Shown: positions 8,804-19,300, counted from the stretch's first letter. The stretch is DNA of 53,011 nucleotides from Lysobacterales bacterium (GCA_020442635.1 JAGRJR010000012.1:1-53011), one strand, 5' to 3'. Program-made: numbers and translations. The notes: generated by a model not told the origin, from the sequence alone.

Positions 8804-9386
8804 AACGGTCATGCAAACGGTTGGCTCTGCCTTGCCAAAATTCAAAGGATTCAGGAACAATCCGATAACCGCCCCAACTGTCTGGTAATGGAATTTGCCC
8901 ATCCTTGAATTTTTCTTTGATCTGATTCATCAGGGTTTTTAATACGGTACGACTGGAAATGACCTGGCTTTGCTCTGAAATCCAAGCACCAAGTTGTGAT
9001 CCTCGTGGTCGGCTGGTGAAGTATTTAAAAGATTCAGCCTTAGAAATTTTTTCTACTTGACCACTTATGCGAACTTGCCGTTCCAAATCAAGCCAGGGAA
9101 ACAATATGGATGCTTGTGGATTACTGTTAATTTCATGGGCTTTGGCGCTGTTATAATTGGTAAAAAACACAAAGCCTCTATCATCAAATATTTTCAGTAA
9201 AACCGTTCTGACTTGGGGCATACCATCAGCCCTGACCGTGGCCAGACTCATGGCATTCACTTCTTTTAACTCTGCAGTTCTGGCTTGTTGAAACCAATAC
9301 TCAAATTGTTCAAACGGATTATCACGTAAGTCTTTTCGATTTAAACCAAATTGTGTGTACTCTTTTCTGATATCACCAATGTCCAT
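8751..9386 (-). CDS. pdxH: Pyridoxamine/pyridoxine 5'-phosphate oxidase
   Basis: 211 residues, close to the usual length. PdxH is an FMN enzyme that oxidises pyridoxine or pyridoxamine phosphate to pyridoxal phosphate in the cytoplasm. Family blocks are visible in order: NPFEQFEYWFQQA, MSLATVRADGMPQVRTVLLK, GFVFFTNYNSAKA, FPWLDLERQVRISG, SRPRGSQLGAW, and the C-terminal substrate-binding EFWQGRANRLHDR. It is the last gene of the leftward ABC-exporter operon, 9 bp after the GldG-like gene. No functional tie between the two is evident, so it probably just shares the promoter. Confidence 0.97.
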   Translation of the reverse strand: MDIGDIRKEYTQFGLNRKDLRDNPFEQFEYWFQQARTAELKEVNAMSLATVRADGMPQVRTVLLKIFDDRGFVFFTNYNSAKAHEINSNPQASILFPWLDLERQVRISGQVEKISKAESFKYFTSRPRGSQLGAWISEQSQVISSRTVLKTLMNQIKEKFKDGQIPLPDSWGGYRIVPESFEFWQGRANRLHDRFKYTQTEQGWEIDRLAP

Positions 9387-9395
9387 ACACTTTCC

Positions 9396-10568
9396 CTATT
9401 GTTTGTTTCTGTACCATCGCCAACCACCAATCAGCAAAAATAGCAATGGTATAACTATCAAGGTTAAAGTAGCAAACAGTAAAATCTCACTGCTTTGGAA
9501 ATGTATTTGTGCACCCAAAACCCCAATGTTCGGCAAATCAATTCGATCATCACGATGTAACAACCAATCAACCATTCTAAAAGACATTTCCAAATTACCA
9601 CCACTTCTGAGGTGTGCATTAGAGAGAAAGTCACTGTCCCCAACCACCATCAAGCGACTGCTGCCCAATTCACGGGTCGATGCCAGGGTTTCATGTTGTT
9701 CATTTTGCCACAACACCTCATCGCTGGTGATATAAGGCATCACCTCCACCAAATCCAAAGGGCGATCAAAAGAATGGTTAATGGCGTGTTGATTATAGGC
9801 TTTAATAACTAAATGACCCTGATGATAAGCATCGGTACGCATCACATCAAACAACAATGATAAACCTGGTTGTTCGATAGCCGTAGCAGGATCCGCCAAC
9901 CACATCACACTGATGCCTTGATTAATTTGTTGTTGCAACCATTGTATCTCAGGCTCGCCCCACGTCGTCTGTGGTGAAGCCAAAATAATCAATTTAACAT
10001 TGTTCGGTAATTGCAAATGACTCTGAAAAGGCAATACTACTGTACGATAATTGCTTTGTTTCAATACATTTAACCAGGCGCTCAACCCAGTTATATCACC
10101 CGTGTTGAATGACTTACCACCAGTATTATCTAAAAATACCAGCCATTGCTCGTTTGCCCCTGTTCGATCTTGACTGATTTGTTTCAAACCATTAAAAAAG
10201 GCTTCATAGGATAAAGTGTTCAAATGGAAGTTAGCATCTTGCCTATGAATCACCATTTCGCCTTGTTGAGTAATACCATAAGTTTGAACCAACTCAGGAT
10301 TGCTCAATATATCTAGGTATTCAATGGTTACTTCAGGCAAATGTGGTTTCAAAGGCTCGAGAAAATTATTGACCAAACCTGCCGCGACCGAATCAGGCGT
10401 GGCAAAGACTTCAATCCTGAGATTTTTTTGTTGTTGTAAAACCACCTGAGCTTGTGGAGTTATCAGCTCATCATAACTGTTTTTTATATACCAATTCGGC
10501 ACAAAACGAGCAGCCAAAACCACCAACACCAACCAAACCAACCCTAAGAACACAGCTTTTCTTATCAT
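9396..10568 (-). CDS. GldG-like auxiliary subunit of an ABC exporter
   Basis: 390 residues with a transmembrane helix near the N-terminus (about 5-22), a large extracytoplasmic domain, and a second helix near the C-terminus (about 360-382) followed by a short basic tail. The domain resembles the GldG/ABC-type auxiliary family (VTIEYLDILSNPELVQTYGI near residue 80, IILASPQTTWGEPEIQWL near 205, VVGDSDFLSN near 315). It overlaps the permease gene by 4 bp in ATGA fashion. With the ATPase and permease it forms a three-part exporter like GldA-GldF-GldG. The substrate cannot be told from sequence. Confidence 0.75.
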   Translation of the reverse strand: MIRKAVFLGLVWLVLVVLAARFVPNWYIKNSYDELITPQAQVVLQQQKNLRIEVFATPDSVAAGLVNNFLEPLKPHLPEVTIEYLDILSNPELVQTYGITQQGEMVIHRQDANFHLNTLSYEAFFNGLKQISQDRTGANEQWLVFLDNTGGKSFNTGDITGLSAWLNVLKQSNYRTVVLPFQSHLQLPNNVKLIILASPQTTWGEPEIQWLQQQINQGISVMWLADPATAIEQPGLSLLFDVMRTDAYHQGHLVIKAYNQHAINHSFDRPLDLVEVMPYITSDEVLWQNEQHETLASTRELGSSRLMVVGDSDFLSNAHLRSGGNLEMSFRMVDWLLHRDDRIDLPNIGVLGAQIHFQSSEILLFATLTLIVIPLLFLLIGGWRWYRNKQ

Positions 10569-11305
10569 GATTTTCTTGGCCTCAATTGATCAGCAGCCAA
10601 ATAAAAAAACAAACAGGTGCCAATGACAAAATAAATCACAGAACTTAAACTTAGTTCACCCTGGGTAAACCAACGAAGATGATGAGCAGGCGACAGTAAA
10701 TGTAACCAATTGACACCATATTCCTGAGCCACACTTTCACCACCTAACATCCAAAACATGGTAAAAATCATGACGCTGGCTAAAAAAGCAGTGGCACTGG
10801 ATTGACTGATAACGGAAATCATCATACCCATAGCAATCAACCAGATGATATACAAAAACAAACCTATCATACTGGTTGTCACCAATAAGGCATTCAATTC
10901 GCCACCTTGTGACAGTAGGACAACGGTAATCACCAACAACAAAGCAACAAACAATAAAATCACCATTTGTGCGATGAATTTTTGCGCTATCACCGCCACA
11001 CAACTGTTTCGGTTAATCAGCAAATACCATAAAGTGTGCTGTCCACGTTCCTGAGCAAAGGAAAAACTGCTACTGTAAGCAACCAACAGCATCATTAATT
11101 TGGCCAACAACAAAACATAGGGTACCCACAACGAATTGGTAACAGTAGGTGGGTTGGACAACATGGCAAAATTGGCTTGCAAGGATGCATATTTATCAAT
11201 CATTTGCCATAATAACCAATAAGAAATGAAGGTCATCAATGCCAAAGCCAGCCACAGCATCGGAGCGCGCCACAAAGCTTTTATGTCTTTTTGTATGATG
11301 TTCAT
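10565..11305 (-). CDS. ABC-2 type permease (GldF-like)
   Basis: 246 residues with about six hydrophobic helices (near residues 16-34, 60-82, 104-128, 134-160, 165-185, 220-236) and few charged residues between them. SSSFSFAQERGQHTLWYLLINR near residue 78 is the usual ABC-2 coupling-helix region. It overlaps the ATPase gene upstream and the GldG-like gene downstream by 4 bp each, so the three are made together. It is the membrane channel part of the exporter, and the substrate is unknown. Confidence 0.82.
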   Translation of the reverse strand: MNIIQKDIKALWRAPMLWLALALMTFISYWLLWQMIDKYASLQANFAMLSNPPTVTNSLWVPYVLLLAKLMMLLVAYSSSFSFAQERGQHTLWYLLINRNSCVAVIAQKFIAQMVILLFVALLLVITVVLLSQGGELNALLVTTSMIGLFLYIIWLIAMGMMISVISQSSATAFLASVMIFTMFWMLGGESVAQEYGVNWLHLLSPAHHLRWFTQGELSLSSVIYFVIGTCLFFYLAADQLRPRKS

Positions 11306-11994
11306 GAAGTTATTTTCTCAGCTGACATTTGTAGATGATGTTGTTGGATGGCTTGTTGATAAATTTCATGGAAGCCCACACCAGCTTGATAAGCCTCAGA
11401 CAAAATGATTTGACCACACTCCATTACCACCACCCAATCGGCCATTTGTTGCGCTTCATGCAAAATGTGGGTGGCCATCACCACCAATTTATCTAATTTC
11501 CAGGTCATGATTTTATCTTTAAAGATTTGCATAACCTGAGGATCCATACCATTCATCGGCTCGTCCATTAGCAACACATCGGCAGCTGACAACTCCAATT
11601 GAGCCAAAGACAGCCGCTGTCTGTAACCTAAGGACAAGTGCTTCGTCAACTTGTTAGCCACTGGATTTAATTGCCAATTTTTCAGCAATGCCGCTTGCTG
11701 TTCTTGTTTGAAAGGCTGTTGGCAGAGATGAGCAACAAAAGACAATTGTTCTGACACCGTCAGTTGCGGGTAAAACTTGGCTGGTTCTGGCATTAAAAAC
11801 CGGGTAACTCTTTGATTGCATTCAATAACACCTGAATCCGGGCTTTCTATAGCAGCCAGCAAATTCAACAAGGATGACTTTCCAGCACCATTGGCACCCA
11901 GTAAAACCACCAGCCCCTGGTCCGGCCATTCAGCTTCTAAATTTTGTAAAATTTTTTGTTTTGATTTGTTTAAACAAACTTTGTTTAACTTCAT
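11302..11994 (-). CDS. ABC transporter ATP-binding subunit
   Basis: 230 residues. Walker A GANGAGKS is at 33-40, the ABC signature SLGYRQRL at 121-128 (a GldA/CcmA-like variant of LSGGQ), Walker B VLLMDEP at 140-146, and an H-loop THI near 175. It is the first gene of the leftward operon ATPase-permease-GldG-like-pdxH. The 59 bp separating it from the desaturase start must hold divergent promoters. It powers the membrane exporter from the cytoplasmic side. Confidence 0.92.
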   Translation of the reverse strand: MKLNKVCLNKSKQKILQNLEAEWPDQGLVVLLGANGAGKSSLLNLLAAIESPDSGVIECNQRVTRFLMPEPAKFYPQLTVSEQLSFVAHLCQQPFKQEQQAALLKNWQLNPVANKLTKHLSLGYRQRLSLAQLELSAADVLLMDEPMNGMDPQVMQIFKDKIMTWKLDKLVVMATHILHEAQQMADWVVVMECGQIILSEAYQAGVGFHEIYQQAIQQHHLQMSAEKITS

Positions 11995-12104
11995 AGATTT
12001 AGCCGTTTATAACCTGTTTTCCATACGACAGGGTACGTGTTTAATGGTGGATAATGTCGTGTTTATTCATTATAGTGGGCTTTCTCTTTAAAACAATTAT
12101 ATTT

Positions 12105-13310
12105 ATGTATCCCATTTTAGATTTTCTTGAAAACGGACTGTTAAACTTCTCTGCTTGGCAGATCGTTCTCTATACCTTTATTGTTGTTCAAATCACTTTA
12201 TCTGGGGTGAGTTTATACCTGCACCGTGAACAAACCCATCGCGGTATCCAAATGAATCCTGTGATTCAACATTTTTATCGTTTCTGGCTATGGTTCACCA
12301 CGGGTATGCTAACCAAGGAATGGGTCGCCATTCATCGCAAACACCACGCCTACTGTGAAACCGAAGATGACCCACATAGCCCACAGATTCACGGCATCAA
12401 AAGAGTTTTGTTCCACGGTGTAACACTTTATACTGCTGAGCGAAAAAACAAGGAAACCATGGAGAAATACGGCCAAGGTACGCCCAATGACTGGATTGAG
12501 CGTAATATATACACACGATTTCACTACCTTGGTATTGTGCTATTGGCATTTCTAAATATTGCTTTGTTTGGGGTAATCGGTTTATTGATTTATGCCATCC
12601 AAATGTTATGGATTCCGTTCTTCGCAGCTGGTGTTATCAATGGTATAGGTCATTATTTTGGTTACCGCAATTACCGCACCGATGATTCATCCAGAAACAT
12701 CACTCGTTTTGCTTTCTTTATTTTTGGAGAAGAATTGCATAACAATCATCATGCCTTTCCCTCATCAAGCAAATTTGCTCACAAAAAAGGGGAACATGAC
12801 ATTGGCTGGTATGTGATTTTAATGCTAAACAAGCTCGGTTTATGTAAAATCAAAAAGGTGGTACCTGAATTATTGATTGACGAACAATCTGATGATTTCA
12901 ATGGTGAAACCGTTAAAGCTATTTTGACCCATAAATTTAACGTTTTACAGGTTTACATTAAGGACGTGATCAAACCCAACTTGGCTGCAGAGTATGCCAA
13001 TGCATCAAAAGCCTTTAACAAACGTATTAAAAAGTTCACCCATAATTTGTCCCTTGACCCACAGTTTTTGAAAACTGATATCAAAACCAAGTGGAACAGT
13101 TATTTTGAGGACAGTAAAACCCTGAATAACTTGATGTATTACAAAACCGAGTTACAAGCCATTTGGGACAACAACACCAAGTCAATAGATGAGATGATAG
13201 CTGATTTTAAAGCCTGGTGTCAGAAAGCAGAACAAAGTGGCAATGAAATGTTGGAAAAATTTGCTGAATCTTTAAGACAATATAAACTGCAACCTTTTAT
13301 CGCCAGATAA
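12105..13310 (+). CDS. Membrane fatty-acid (acyl-CoA/acyl-lipid delta-9 type) desaturase
   Basis: About 401 residues. Three histidine boxes of membrane desaturases are present: HREQTH near residue 42, HRKHH near 80, and HNNHH near 210 (within GEELHNNHH). These bind the di-iron centre that inserts a cis double bond in fatty acyl chains. Hydrophobic pairs flank the boxes. About 150 extra residues follow the last box, rich in Lys and probably helical, as in long members of the bacterial acyl-CoA desaturase group. I prefer the ATG at 12105 (MYPILDFLENGLL), which matches how family members begin. An in-frame ATG at 12054 has a better GGTGG ribosome site and would add a hydrophobic leader. It is divergent from the ABC exporter operon. 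It probably adjusts membrane fluidity. Confidence 0.9.
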   Translation: MYPILDFLENGLLNFSAWQIVLYTFIVVQITLSGVSLYLHREQTHRGIQMNPVIQHFYRFWLWFTTGMLTKEWVAIHRKHHAYCETEDDPHSPQIHGIKRVLFHGVTLYTAERKNKETMEKYGQGTPNDWIERNIYTRFHYLGIVLLAFLNIALFGVIGLLIYAIQMLWIPFFAAGVINGIGHYFGYRNYRTDDSSRNITRFAFFIFGEELHNNHHAFPSSSKFAHKKGEHDIGWYVILMLNKLGLCKIKKVVPELLIDEQSDDFNGETVKAILTHKFNVLQVYIKDVIKPNLAAEYANASKAFNKRIKKFTHNLSLDPQFLKTDIKTKWNSYFEDSKTLNNLMYYKTELQAIWDNNTKSIDEMIADFKAWCQKAEQSGNEMLEKFAESLRQYKLQPFIAR

Positions 13311-13587
13311 ACATTCAAACAGCACATGGATGTGCCTTTCAAACGGTAACAACTGATTCTAACCAATTTCTTTCATATTACATCACATTGTCTGATACTC
13401 ATCTTAACCTTTAATATTATGGTTACTCACGGTAAAAATCTAATCACGTATTCATATCGGTTTGCATTTTCTCAATAGCGCCGATTTGCCTGATAATTCA
13501 GTTTTTATTTAAAAAAATAAAAAAAAATGTCCTATGCATTTCCGTTATGTCGTTTACCCGGCATATCTTTAAAACGCGGAATAAAAA

Positions 13588-14148
13588 ATGCATAAAAAAG
13601 TCACAATTCTATTCATGTTACTTGTTTGTTTAACCCAAGCAAAATCACAACATGACAACGCGGTTCAAATCGCAGAAAAAGCTGGAATACCAGAACTTGC
13701 CACAAACAGTCAGACTGCCGGTCCATTTCTTGGCGAGCAAAATACCATCTATTACCTTGACAATTCAGGACTGATTACTTTTTTTCACCCTACACAATAT
13801 TTTGCTTATTTCGGCGAACTAAATGGCAATGTGATTGAATATAAATACATGCTCACGCCAGAGGGGCAATATGTTCTTAACCACTTTAACCAAGCACACC
13901 AAGTTAAAGTTTTACCGAATGATGTCTATCGCTGGCCTCAGGCCAATGCCGTTGCGCAAGTTTTAATTCAATATCTGATCAAAATTAAACAAGGGTTGGT
14001 TGTGGCACCAAACCAGTCGACTGACTGGAACAGCATGTCAAAAATCAGTTCTGAAATGTATCAATCCACAATGTCTATTCTTGGACATATGGGTGATGAA
14101 GGATGCACACAGCACTATGAAGGTGTGTATTATCTTGGTTGTTGGTAA
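13588..14148 (+). CDS. Exported protein of unknown function
   Basis: 186 residues with a signal peptide (1-20, LLVCLTQAKS). The mature part is mixed alpha/beta with aromatic residues (FFHPTQYFAYFGEL) and two Cys near the C-terminus (GDEGCTQ and LGCW at the end), which could form a disulfide in the periplasm. I do not recognise a family. It sits 14 bp before the delta-60-like gene and is probably co-transcribed with it. The 277-bp gap upstream is AT-rich and begins with a short GCACA/TGTGC stem-loop at 13322-13336. Confidence 0.65.
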   Translation: MHKKVTILFMLLVCLTQAKSQHDNAVQIAEKAGIPELATNSQTAGPFLGEQNTIYYLDNSGLITFFHPTQYFAYFGELNGNVIEYKYMLTPEGQYVLNHFNQAHQVKVLPNDVYRWPQANAVAQVLIQYLIKIKQGLVVAPNQSTDWNSMSKISSEMYQSTMSILGHMGDEGCTQHYEGVYYLGCW

Positions 14149-14162
14149 ATTAGGAGTAAGTA

Positions 14163-15680
14163 ATGAAAAAAATTATAGTAATCATGTTTTTTATATTTAA
14201 CAGTAAAATTTTTGCAATTAATTTAGGGGCTTTAGATACATCATTCAGCAATGATGGCGTCACTGATGGCTGGGTATTGGATGGTGTCAACGGTAGCAGC
14301 TTAAGCGGACAAACCATTGCTGTTGATCGATTAGGAAGAATACTTGTAGCTGGTGTTGAAGTGGTTTTTGGGCAAGGTTTCAAAGTGGTCGTAAGAAGAT
14401 ATTTACCCGATGGAACTTATGACAATACTTTAGACTCAGAATTCTTGGGAAATGTATTGTTAGAGCCTAAATCAAACAATATTATTAAAGTAGGCATCGA
14501 ATTGGATGAACTTAACGGTTTTTTCTTGGGATATTCATATAACAGCTGTGCAGGTATAGATACTTGCATAGATACCATTGTTTATCATATCTCTGAAAAT
14601 GGGTCGATATTGGGAGGAGACTCCATTGTATTTGATGCTGGGGCTGTTATTTCATCTCAAGATGATGACTTTGTTGACATGGTTTATTTTACTGCTGAAA
14701 AGAAACTGGCCGTTGCTGTGGACGTTAAAGTGGATAATTCTCCAACTTATAACAAAGACTTTGGTGTTGCGGTTTTTAATATTTTAGTTGGTGGAGGCAT
14801 TACGCCTGATACCGGATTTGGTTCCAACGGCCACTCAGGATGTTTTTTTAATCAAGACAATACTGGTCACAACGATACCGATGAAGCCAGGGCCATTACT
14901 GCCAATTTTGAGGAAGAGACAGTTATTGTTGGTGGTTGGTCATTTGAGGGAAACGGTTCTGCATCGATTGGAAAAAATATGTCATTTTGCGAGTTTAACC
15001 TTGTTTCTCAAAATGGTAACCCACCTGGAACAGTGATAGAAAAATGGTCAACAGAAATTATGCCAGATTCTCCTTTTATTTATGACGAAGAAATCTTGTA
15101 CGATTTGAAATACCACACAGAGTATGTAGAAACAGGCTCTGGCCTGGTTGGTGTTAAGACAATTATTGCAACGGGAATAATCAACGGTGCTAACAGTGAT
15201 GACTTTGCCCTTATTAAGTACTTTTATGATGGCATGGATTGGGTGCCTGACACAAGTTTCGGACCTTATGGAACCGGTTGGGCAAGAGCTGGTTTTAGTC
15301 TCTTGAATGGTAATAATGGATTCATTGACACAGAAGATGTTGCAAAAAGTTTATTCATAGAGTCGGAAGATGGTGCTATTCTTATCGGCGGGTATTCTGA
15401 ATGGTACGACACAGGCAATAGAAGAATAGCAGGTGCATTATTAAAATTCACAAAAAATGGAATTCTGGATAAAAACTGGGGTGACAACAAATCTGGCAAA
15501 ACCATGGTGATTTTAGATGATATAACAAATATAAAAATCATAAGTGATATAACAATCGCAGGCGCTAATGAATCCATTTTTACCACAGGAACATATCCCG
15601 GTGCTTTCAGCGGAAACGATTCACTTTTAATTACTAAACACATAAATGATTCTATTTTTTCAGGGTCATTTGATGATTGA
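14163..15680 (+). CDS. Secreted delta-60-repeat-like protein with C-terminal IF...FD tail
   Basis: 505 residues with a signal peptide (about 1-18). The mature start LGALDTSFSNDGV and the later units TGFGSNGHSG, TSFGPYGTG and LDKNWGDNKSG resemble delta-60 repeats ('LD.sFg.dG'), usually read as a beta-propeller-like fold in secreted proteins. The last residues, NDSIFSGSFDD, match the tail shared by several secreted proteins in this window. It has a fair ribosome site (AGGAG, ending about 6 bases before the ATG). No enzymatic motif is seen, and the role is unknown. Confidence 0.7.
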   Translation: MKKIIVIMFFIFNSKIFAINLGALDTSFSNDGVTDGWVLDGVNGSSLSGQTIAVDRLGRILVAGVEVVFGQGFKVVVRRYLPDGTYDNTLDSEFLGNVLLEPKSNNIIKVGIELDELNGFFLGYSYNSCAGIDTCIDTIVYHISENGSILGGDSIVFDAGAVISSQDDDFVDMVYFTAEKKLAVAVDVKVDNSPTYNKDFGVAVFNILVGGGITPDTGFGSNGHSGCFFNQDNTGHNDTDEARAITANFEEETVIVGGWSFEGNGSASIGKNMSFCEFNLVSQNGNPPGTVIEKWSTEIMPDSPFIYDEEILYDLKYHTEYVETGSGLVGVKTIIATGIINGANSDDFALIKYFYDGMDWVPDTSFGPYGTGWARAGFSLLNGNNGFIDTEDVAKSLFIESEDGAILIGGYSEWYDTGNRRIAGALLKFTKNGILDKNWGDNKSGKTMVILDDITNIKIISDITIAGANESIFTTGTYPGAFSGNDSLLITKHINDSIFSGSFDD

Positions 15681-15786
15681 AAAAAGTTTTACTTTATTAT
15701 TAAGTCACTGAAACGATATAAGCTATGAGCCCGTACTTACAGGGTAAGGAATTTATTTTTATTGGCACAAGGATGTGCCATCCCAC

Positions 15787-16272
15787 TTAACCATCTACTG
15801 AAATGAATTCTGGGTTTCCATTTTTGAAATAACAGGTAAAGTGGTGACCTACCTTGTCAACCAAACACTCGAAACTGATTTCCCAATCATTTCTTACATC
15901 CGCATCAATCGGCACTTCTATTCCTGACAGTCTGAACAGACGATGCCAATCTTCATCTCTATCAAATTTCACCCATTCAGAAAGTGTATTCAACATCAAT
16001 GGTTTAACCGCTGCTATGGTGCTATCTAAGTTATTGATGATCGATTCGACAAAACTCTGATGAATATCTGTCGGTAATTCTTCAATTGCAGAGTTAATAA
16101 TGACCGAAACAACCAAACCATCTACATCAATTTCACTTTCCCAATAACCCATCCTTTCATCCTTAAAGCCATAATACCCAACTTCACCAAAGAAAGGATG
16201 GTGGGCTTGCGAATACCAGGATTGATCAGTGATGTATTGATTTAACGATTTAATTATTTTTTTAAAGAACAT
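15787..16272 (-). CDS. Cytosolic protein of unknown function (DUF2262/immunity-like appearance)
   Basis: About 161 residues from the ATG at 16272 (MFFKKIIKSLNQ). A longer frame begins at 16341, but that start lies before the terminator at 16299-16322 of the upstream gene, so the later start is more sensible. There is no signal peptide or membrane helix. It is acidic, with Trp-rich blocks (YYGFKDERMGYW, DWEISFECLVD, HHFTCYFKNGNPEFISVDG). The last block resembles the ending of DUF2262-type and some immunity-type proteins. That is a weak visual resemblance only. It stands alone downstream of the 1088-residue secreted protein. Confidence 0.6.
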   Translation of the reverse strand: MFFKKIIKSLNQYITDQSWYSQAHHPFFGEVGYYGFKDERMGYWESEIDVDGLVVSVIINSAIEELPTDIHQSFVESIINNLDSTIAAVKPLMLNTLSEWVKFDRDEDWHRLFRLSGIEVPIDADVRNDWEISFECLVDKVGHHFTCYFKNGNPEFISVDG

Positions 16273-16298
16273 GGCTTTTATTTTAAACTCAGAGCAAC

Positions 16299-16322
16299 AA
16301 AAAAGCCGGAACAAATCCGGCT
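16299..16322 (-). terminator. Rho-independent terminator of the 1088-aa secreted protein gene
   Basis: On the minus strand, AGCCGGA-TTTGT-TCCGGCT is followed by TTTTT, 23 bp beyond the stop of the 16345-19611 gene. The 7-bp stem with a U-tract is a strong terminator. It separates that gene from the next leftward gene and argues for the later start of the latter. Confidence 0.9.
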
Positions 16323-16344
16323 CTTTTGAATGTAGCAACACATT

Positions 16345-19300
16345 TTATTGACACACATTACTTTCAAAATTATTTCGAAATATATAATCCTGAACATGAA
16401 CATTGAAAGTATAAGGTACTGAAGTGTCATCACCTGAGAAGGCGGTTCCACCATCGTCCTGTAACATGACTGTTACTTCGGCCACACCCGAATTACCGCT
16501 GAAGGTATAACTGACGGCTCCGGCATTATCAATATCTATGAAATTCAGAACATTATCTGGGTCGCTTTGTACCTGTACAATCATATCATTCACTGCTTGG
16601 CTCTGATCTTCTTCATTGGGTCCAAAATCAAACTGACAAGCCATATTTTGCGCAGGTGGACTTGCAATCTCACTTAACGAAACATACACCGCTTGGTTAA
16701 CAGCCATACTAGGCTCATCATTCACTGCATTCACAGTGAGTGTTACCGAGGCTATATCCGTACCACCGTTACCATCACTGATCGCGTAGTTAAAACCAGC
16801 CACACCATTGAAGTTAGCACTTGGGGTGAAGTCACAGTTATTACCATTTAAGACTACTGAGCCATTACTCGCTCCTGAACATGACGTCACACTCAAGGTA
16901 TCACCGGTGTCTACATCTGAATCATTTACCAGTACAGCGACTGAAACCAAGGTATCTTCATCTGTAGTGGCATTGTCATTAACTGCAACTGGTTCGTCAT
17001 TGACTGCATTTACAGTTACCGAAACTGTGGCACTGTCCGAACCGCCGTTACCATCACTGATTGCATAACTGAAACCAGCCATGCCGTTGAAGTTAGCACT
17101 TGGAGTGAAGTCACAGTTATTACCATTTAAGACTACTGAGCCATTACTCGCCCCTGAACATGACGTCACACTCAAGGTATCACCCACATCTGGGTCATTA
17201 TCATTATTCAACACAGCCACAGAAACTAAGGTATCTTCGTCGGTTGTGGCATTGTCATTTACTGCTATGGGATCTAAATTAACCTGGCAAGTGACTGAAA
17301 CTTGTACTGTTGCTATAGATCCACCATTGATAGTATAAGTAAAATCATCTGTGGTAAGGCCATCATTACAATAGTCAGGATCAGGCGTATAGCTTACATT
17401 GCTAGCAGTAAAAGTGGTTGAGCCGTTGGCTGGTTGAGCAACATTGGTCACTTGTAACGGCCCACCATCAGGATCTGTGTCATTATCAAGTACTGTAATC
17501 ACATTGTTGCTGCTGTTTTCATCGACGGTATCTGTATCTGCAACTGCAGTTGGACTATCATCTACAGCATTGATGTTAATATTGACGGTGGCTTGGGTGC
17601 ATTTCACCGGCGTACCATCATCACAGGCATTGTAGGTGAATGAGTCAGTAGGTGCTTCATCTCCATTGTGATTGTAATTGAAAGTTCCATTGGCATTAAG
17701 TGTAAATCCTGCGGCATCTACCGGGCCAGAAACCAAGGCAACCAGGAGGCTATCTGCACTGTCTGGATCAGTATCGTTGTTCAAAACCGTGCCGGATCCA
17801 CCATCTAAAACACTGGCAGATCCCCCCTCAGTAACAGTGATGCTGTCATTGACAGCATTGGGATTTTGGTTACAAAATTCACCAAAAGCAGTTTCGTATA
17901 AACCATTTTCAGAGGCACCACCTCCATTTCTTGTGACTGCATGCTTGTTATAAACCCAAAAACATTCATCATTAGGATCTACTGCAACTGCTGAATAATC
18001 ACCCCAACGGTTGGTTCCACCAAAGGTGCGATGATAAAAATCGGTTCCCGGACGAATGGCTTCAGCTTGTCGCATGGTTCCTGAAGCATCGCTGGGAGAT
18101 CTGACTGAAAAATATGAACCTGGAAAAATACTGGGTGATGATGCTGAGTACCCGACCCCAATACCACCATCAGCATTCACAGCAATTGAAGGAAAAAAAG
18201 TAAATGTGCCTGCAGAAATGTCTTCACCATCAATGACACCAAAGTCGTCTAATGCAATAGCACCACCATTGGCATCAAAAACCAACCAGGATGCAGAAGT
18301 TTCTCCCAAATCAGTATTACTTTCTATGGTTGCGGTAGTAAAAACCTGGCCTGCTCTCCATACTGCATCTAATACTCTTGGGTCATTGGTTTCTAATGTC
18401 AATCCTGTACCAGATTGAGGTGCAGAAGGTAAGGCACTACCATTGGGTTCTATATCACCTACTGCCACGTATTGTTGGGTGAAACTGACAGCTCCCAAAG
18501 GGTTGTCCACCCTGACGGTTTGCCAAAATTCTGTTCCTCCTGATGCCAATCTTGAATAAGACATCAAATAAGTACCCATTCCAGTTGGTGTTGTGCCATA
18601 GGTATGAGCTGGTTGTGTCGTTATTGAGCTTCCTCCACCAGCATATGGATTCAATGGGCCGATTACACTAACAGCACCACCCGCATAGAAACCTGATTTA
18701 TCAATCATCCACAAACGTACCCCTCCATATCCACCAGCCCCATATCCAAACATATTACCTGTTATATAAATCACTTCTTCATCCACGGCAAACCCCGGAT
18801 AATCAAACCAGCGATCAGTTCCGCTGATAGTAACCTCACTGTTAAAAGCATGCATAAACCAAGCACCATTTGGGTCAGAAGTGGCTGAAACCGCCACCAA
18901 AACTCGTGAAGTGTTATCAGGATCTCCACCTGCAGTGTCTTGCCGTTCCAAAGTGATCACCACAAAACGGTCTTCGTATTGGTCATACAACACTTTAGGA
19001 TCAAAAGTAAAATTCAATGGTGAAACAGGCGCAAAAAATGTTTCCAAAGAACGAGTACTGCCATTGGTCCCGTCTTTGTCATAAAATTCTATGGTGGTAT
19101 TGAATACATTAACCACCTGATTAGGTCCGGCGGCACCATGTGGATCAGCGGGAATAAAAATAAAGCCACCATTGTTACTGGCATTGGTTACTTGACCACC
19201 TGCACTTATTGAAGAGACCAAGCTCTTATTTCCAGCCTCAAATTCAGGACCTTTTGACTTCATCCAAGCCAACTCTTCAGGAGACAGTTTTTCATAGCGA

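Noticed and set aside
8549..8902. A 117-residue leftward frame overlapping pdxH
   Set aside because: Most of it is the shadow of pdxH in another frame, and the part beyond has no recognisable motif or start signal.
12054..12104. Upstream start of the desaturase at 12054
   Set aside because: It has the better ribosome site, but the extra 17 residues do not look like family members. I kept 12105 and noted the alternative.
16345..17900. Regular repeats that might be a CRISPR array
   Set aside because: They are in-frame 93-residue protein modules without short direct repeats and unique spacers.
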